From: Welwitschia mirabilis
Lineage: Eukaryota; Gnetophyta; Gnetopsida; Welwitschiales
Direction: 5' to 3'
Assembly: GCA_051453625.1 (NCBI GenBank)
Contig: JBOZIK010000001.1
Span: forward strand, 284,567,558 to 284,588,273
Length of the DNA: 20,716 nucleotides
Numbering within the stretch: position 1 is the stretch's first letter; every line of letters starts with the position of its first letter. This document shows, piece after piece, positions 17,274-20,716 of this stretch. The notes under the pieces were generated by a model. The model ran no database searches. It saw nothing but the letters and a program-made list of their open reading frames with translations, and had not been told where the DNA came from. A program made the translations under genes and the position numbers.

Positions 17274-18081
17274 AAAGAAGAGAAGGAGGGGGAAAGGGGG
17301 GCGAAGAATCTAAATGTAACTCAAGATGTCCCAGTTTTTTCTTGGAATGTCCGACACTATAAACAGATTCAAATGTAGAAGTGATCCAAGCTTGGAACAT
17401 CCAAATGAATTGAGCTAGATTGCCAAGCTCACGTGTCCTAGTTAAGTAAATCAACTTGATGACCATTTAAGCTTAAACTAGGCCAATCCAATCAAGGAAC
17501 TCCTCCTCAACTCAGTTTCAATTCATATCTCCAGTTATCTTCTCCATGACTATAACAGTGATACCTTTAGAAAGGGAAAATTTTGAAATTGAAAGGCTAG
17601 GAATTACATTCTTGTATACATCTATCACCCTCTCTCTGCTCTGTTCTATCATTTGAATTCTTTCAAAAAGAGTTGTATACAAAAAGAATTCTCTCTCTGA
17701 TCACCAGTGTAATAACGAGATAGTTTGTAAGATTACAAACTATTCTTGCACTTCACCTGAAAAGCTTCATTCGATTGTGAAGTAAACTTGCTTGTAGGGT
17801 AAAAAGCCCTATTGTTGTAAGTGTTTCTTGCAACTGTTAAAGCAAGGAAGAAGGAAGGGAACCATGGCGCTTGAAGGCTTTTTGGCTACCTCCTAAGACT
17901 GGAGTAGGTCTCATAGGCTGAACCACAGTAATAAAATTTTCTGTGGTGTGCTTGTTTGGGGAGATTATTTCTATGTTTATCTGCTCTGTTAAGTTTTATT
18001 TTTAATAAGTTTTAAATAAAGAATTTTATTGTTAACACTCTATTCATCCACCATTCTAGGGTGTTCAAAGATCGATTAACA
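17007..18081 (+). repeat. E1 3' LTR (LTR A')
   Basis: Partner of LTR A. It shares GTTTCAATGATGTCC, TCCGGAAGTCCAA, the GGCTTTTTGGCTAC-type segment and the GTGGTGTGCTTGTTTG and TTTCTATGTTTATCTGCTCT blocks, and ends TTAACA. The first bases read TTCTAGG where LTR A has TGTTGGG. It contains a 10-base N run and a GA repeat not found in LTR A. Many substitutions between the two LTRs indicate an old insertion. Confidence 0.85.
17234..17301. repeat. (GA)n microsatellite and homopurine run
   Basis: About 19 AG repeats continue into an AAGAAAAGAAG and GGAGGGGGAAAGGGGGG tract, an uninterrupted purine run of about 68 bases. LTR A has only a short A-rich stretch at the equivalent place, so the run expanded after insertion. 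It lies next to a 10-base N run, so its length may be unreliable. Confidence 0.9.
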
Positions 18082-18086
18082 AAAAT
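18082..18086. repeat. Target site duplication of E1, right copy (aaaat)
   Basis: Follows the TTAACA end of the right LTR and matches gaaat (865-869) at four of five positions. Confidence 0.5.
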
Positions 18087-19224
18087 AACCCTAGAGGAAA
18101 GACAGTGAATGGTATTCTTTGGTTAATACTAAATCAATTGAAAATCTTAGCCTAATTTAACCTTAAAAATTAGCAAATTGTATATATGTGGTACTAAAAC
18201 AAAAGAAATTAAAACAAGAAAATTGCACAAGAAATTTTTAGTGATTTGGAAAATCCTACTTTGCTCTCAATAAGAAAATACCAATACTCCACACTAGTTC
18301 TCTTCAAAATGACAAACCCATGATCCTTTTTTGAGGGTGATCATCAACTTATCTTAAAGGCCTAGATTTGACCAACATGAGAAGGTAATTCTTTCAGTTA
18401 AGGATGACAATGTAGTCTTAGCATGGATTCCTCCTTTGAGAATACAAAAGCACAAAATAAAAGTTCACTAGTTAAGCACAAAATAATGTAGGAGAGTATT
18501 AAGCAACTAATATGTTCTACAATAGTAGAAGGCTTCTTTGATATTACTTGCATATGGATGTAGCCATTGGAGTACTAGAGATGTAGTTTAGACTTAGCTC
18601 CTTGAAATTTGCTACCAGATTCCAAACAAATCAACTATTTTTGGCAACATGTAGATGACTATGAATTACTTGTAGGTTGATTGAGAATGATGACTAGTTC
18701 AAAACTAAAGTAATCTATTGTTCAAATCACACTTGACATTCACAGTTGTAAGAAGCCCGAGTGGCCCATATGAGAGGGTGAACGCCGCATGTTAAAAACT
18801 ACATCTGCAATCTACGAAGAGGGTGAGCGACTAGACTAGAAGGAGACGTAATTGACAAGCATACAAGTTGACAGATTTGGAAACGACACTAGAGTAGGAG
18901 GCTTCACCCACAAGATTAGTTGGGTCCAACCAACTAGATAAGCATCATAACATTTTGAATGAACTAAAATAGATCCACAGAAATACTTAAAACTTCAAAC
19001 ATTATCCCTAGTAACTCAAACACACATAATACACTCATTCTTGAAAGTTGAAAACAAATTGATGAAATCCAAATAATGTGTCTAGTTGTCTACCATCTTC
19101 TACAGTGTGTCCACCACCTTTGCGACTAGAAAGAATCCAAAACATGACATCTTAAGTCTCTAACTTGATCTTTGAAGCTTTGATCATCATTGAAACATGT
19201 AATTGTCATTGAAACATTAGATCA
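18087..19224 (-). repeat. LTR D, main part, minus strand
   Basis: On the minus strand it shows the family LTR plan. It has a TG start at 19224 with TTTCAATGATG ending 40 bases in (as in LTRs B and C), a GAGAGCAAAGTAGG...CCAAATCACTAAAAATTTCTTG box near 18220-18275 that parallels GAGTGGAGTAGG...CCACTATAAAA, and a CCATTCACT...CTCTAGGGTT end. The end continues at 845-869 once E1 is removed, giving about 1160 bases. It is strongly diverged from LTRs A to C and has no GACGTC array. Confidence 0.5.
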
Positions 19225-20050
19225 TGATCATCAATGCATTCAAATAAAATTCAGCAAAGGCAATTGATTGGAAGATGGAAGATTGTCCTCTTCAAGGTGG
19301 GTAACCAGCTCAGGCCAAACATGAAAATGATAGGTATAGAATTTATTGAAATTTCACTCTAGATGTCATTTATCTTGAATTCTCATTCCAAATCAGTTCA
19401 TTTCAATTTGATTTTTGTGTCATTAGTTGTTTCTATCATTTTTGGGAGTTTTCACGTTAATCAAAGGGTTATTGGTCACTAGTGCCTTTCAGAATAAAAG
19501 GATCCATCGATGATGGTGTTCTTGGAATGTGTTTGAAGATTCTGGGGGTTGGCTCCAACTATGGGAGTTGGATACGTAGCCAACTAGTAATCTCCTCGTT
19601 TGCAAAGGTTAAGCTGTTAAGCATTTACTTTTTCCTATGTAAAAAAGTTTGAAGCAACCTCATTCTCTCTTGGAGAAGGTCACACCTTTGGCAAATATCA
19701 AAGTGTTTAAAGAAGCTTCATTATTCAATTAGTCCTATTCACAAATTTCTGCTTCTCTATTGTTCTTTTTTGGATATGCCTTAGCCAAAAGAAGTTCATT
19801 CCTTTCCTCTTATTTGATGGAAGGATTCTGATTATTTCCATTATGAAAATCATTAATTGGTTGTACTTTTGAAGGAAATACAAGGAAACCAAGGAGGAGA
19901 ACTTTGAAATTTGATTCCCTCTAGGAGTGGGTTAGCACAAGTTAAACCTGTATAACAATTTTTGTATGCTTCCTATGTTTTTCTAGTTTTCATCTCTCTC
20001 AATCTTTAGTTTTTAATTTAATTGTATATTGTAATTAATTCTATTTTTCA
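19225..20050 (+). repeat. LTR E, 3' part, plus strand
   Basis: Near 19915-19970 is CCCTCTAGGAGTGGGTTAG...AACCTGTATAACAATTTTTGTATGCTT, which parallels the conserved box GAGTGGAGTAGG...AACCACTATAAAA at LTR 3' parts. A primer-site relic and a gag start follow at the expected distances. Only about 825 bases lie between this end and LTR D, fewer than a full LTR, so the 5' part may be split off by D. The left boundary is uncertain. Confidence 0.45.
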
Positions 20051-20052
20051 AT

Positions 20053-20065
20053 TGGTTTTAGAATG
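20053..20065 (+). promoter_or_regulatory. Primer binding site relic of element E
   Basis: TGGTTTTAGAATG aligns with TGGTATCAGAGCC at 8 of 13 positions. It ends 50 bases before the gag ATG at 20115, the same spacing as in E1 and E2. Confidence 0.5.
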
Positions 20066-20114
20066 ATGTTATTCTTTTTTGTAGAACTTTAGCCACTTTG
20101 AGTTTACCTTGGAA

Positions 20115-20506
20115 ATGGGATCTAATTTTTAATAGCATCATTCAATTTCCATATCTCAATATTCATCCAGATCTAAGTATGCTTACTGTAAATAAAAAAT
20201 GATCATTTTTCTTCACTCTCTAGATTNNNNNNNNNNNNNNNNNNNNNNNNNNNNNNNNNNNNNNNNNNNNNNNNNNNNNNNNNNNNNNNNNNNNNNATGA
20301 TTGCTACTATACGTTGTTCCATGATACCCAAACTTGTTTTGTAATGTTTCTACCACTGTTTTCTGATTTTCCCAAAGTCTCTCCCTATTTCAAACTCTCT
20401 CCAAAGTGGTCTTCATGCAAGTTGATCTAATGATGAAAGGAAGGAAGCATTGTTAAATGCAAAAGCAATGAATGCACTAATATGTGCTCTTTGTGTAGAG
20501 GAGTTC
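20115..20506 (+). pseudogene. gag: Element E gag remnant
   Basis: The ATG at 20115 opens MGSNF, then two stops. After these, in the same frame, KYAYCK, a stop, then KMIIFLHSLD matches NYAYWKSHMSIFFQSLD of E1 gag. An N run (20227-20296) interrupts it. Then QSGLHA..., NDERKEALLNAKAMNALICAL and EEF match the block ending LNAQAMNAIIYALTPEEY. Trp is replaced by Cys and several stops are present. It is the most decayed gag in the window and is cut off by the GATC-rich segment. Confidence 0.65.
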
Positions 20507-20716
20507 TATTCATACTTGCACGGATCGGAGTGGATCGCGGATCGTTTTTGGGTTTACGAGATCCCGGATCGTCGGGTCGCTCCGGAGCGGATTACGGATC
20601 GCTCCAGATCGCAAACATTAAAAAAAGTCAAAATAAATATATTTTTATTTTTTAAACATATAATTCTAATTGTGTTGATAATAACATAACAAAATATAGA
20701 ATATAATTCCAGCTTT
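20507..20716. mobile_element. GATC-rich segment interrupting gag, unclassified
   Basis: Gag similarity stops after EEF. From about 20519 to 20612 the sequence is GC-rich, with seven GATC sites in about 95 bases, mostly CGGATCG(C/T), then turns very AT-rich to the window end. The abrupt change in composition inside a gag relic suggests an inserted element, perhaps a short nonautonomous DNA transposon. No terminal repeat can be tested because the other end lies outside the window. Confidence 0.35.

Noticed and set aside
17230-17466. Minus-strand frame with a SLSLSL tail
   Set aside because: Translation of the GA microsatellite.
18087-20050. Host gene between E1 and the right edge
   Set aside because: No open frame of useful length, and the layout fits two decayed LTRs.

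Overview
The window looks like repeat-rich, AT-rich intergenic DNA from a flowering plant. The evidence is Ty1/copia retrotransposons with plant-type gag, initiator-Met-tRNA primer binding sites and methylation-type decay. I see no intact host gene, tRNA, rRNA or CRISPR array. Six runs of N (2150-2477, 6325-6424, 8743-8842, 13429-13528, 17214-17223, 20227-20296) break the assembly, and three of them sit at suspicious junctions.

The best reading is a nest of related copia elements. The outermost and most decayed is element E (plus strand: LTR tail about 19225-20050, primer-site relic, gag remnant 20115-20506). Element D (minus strand) lies inside or against E. Its LTR is now split into 18087-19224 and 845-869, and a primer-site relic lies at 832-843. 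Element E1 (plus) sits inside the end of LTR D. Its LTRs are 870-1845 and 17007-18081, with flanking near-duplicates gaaat/aaaat. E1 carries gag, protease, integrase and RT at 1910-6324, then an RNase H tail and a third ORF at 14730-16500. E1 is in turn split by an 8.3-kb block (about 6425-14717) of a sister family.

That block holds, in order: a 3' UTR and polypurine tract (6425-6673); LTR B (6674-7743) with primer site and gag (7746-8742); an inverted LTR C (8843-9894); a deletion derivative E3 (gag and protease joined to the end of RNase H, 9895-11765); and a motif-rich putative internal promoter with two copies of the third ORF (11920-14338). It closes with a 3' UTR and a short LTR fragment.

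An autonomous copy would use the LTR promoter for gag-pol (coat, protease, integrase, RT, RNase H). The third ORF would come from a downstream unit that seems to have its own promoter, built from the same GACGTC-type palindromes as the LTR. All coding regions seen here are broken, mostly by C-to-T/G-to-A changes, so this is a graveyard and not an active element. At the right edge a GATC-rich foreign segment appears to interrupt the oldest gag.
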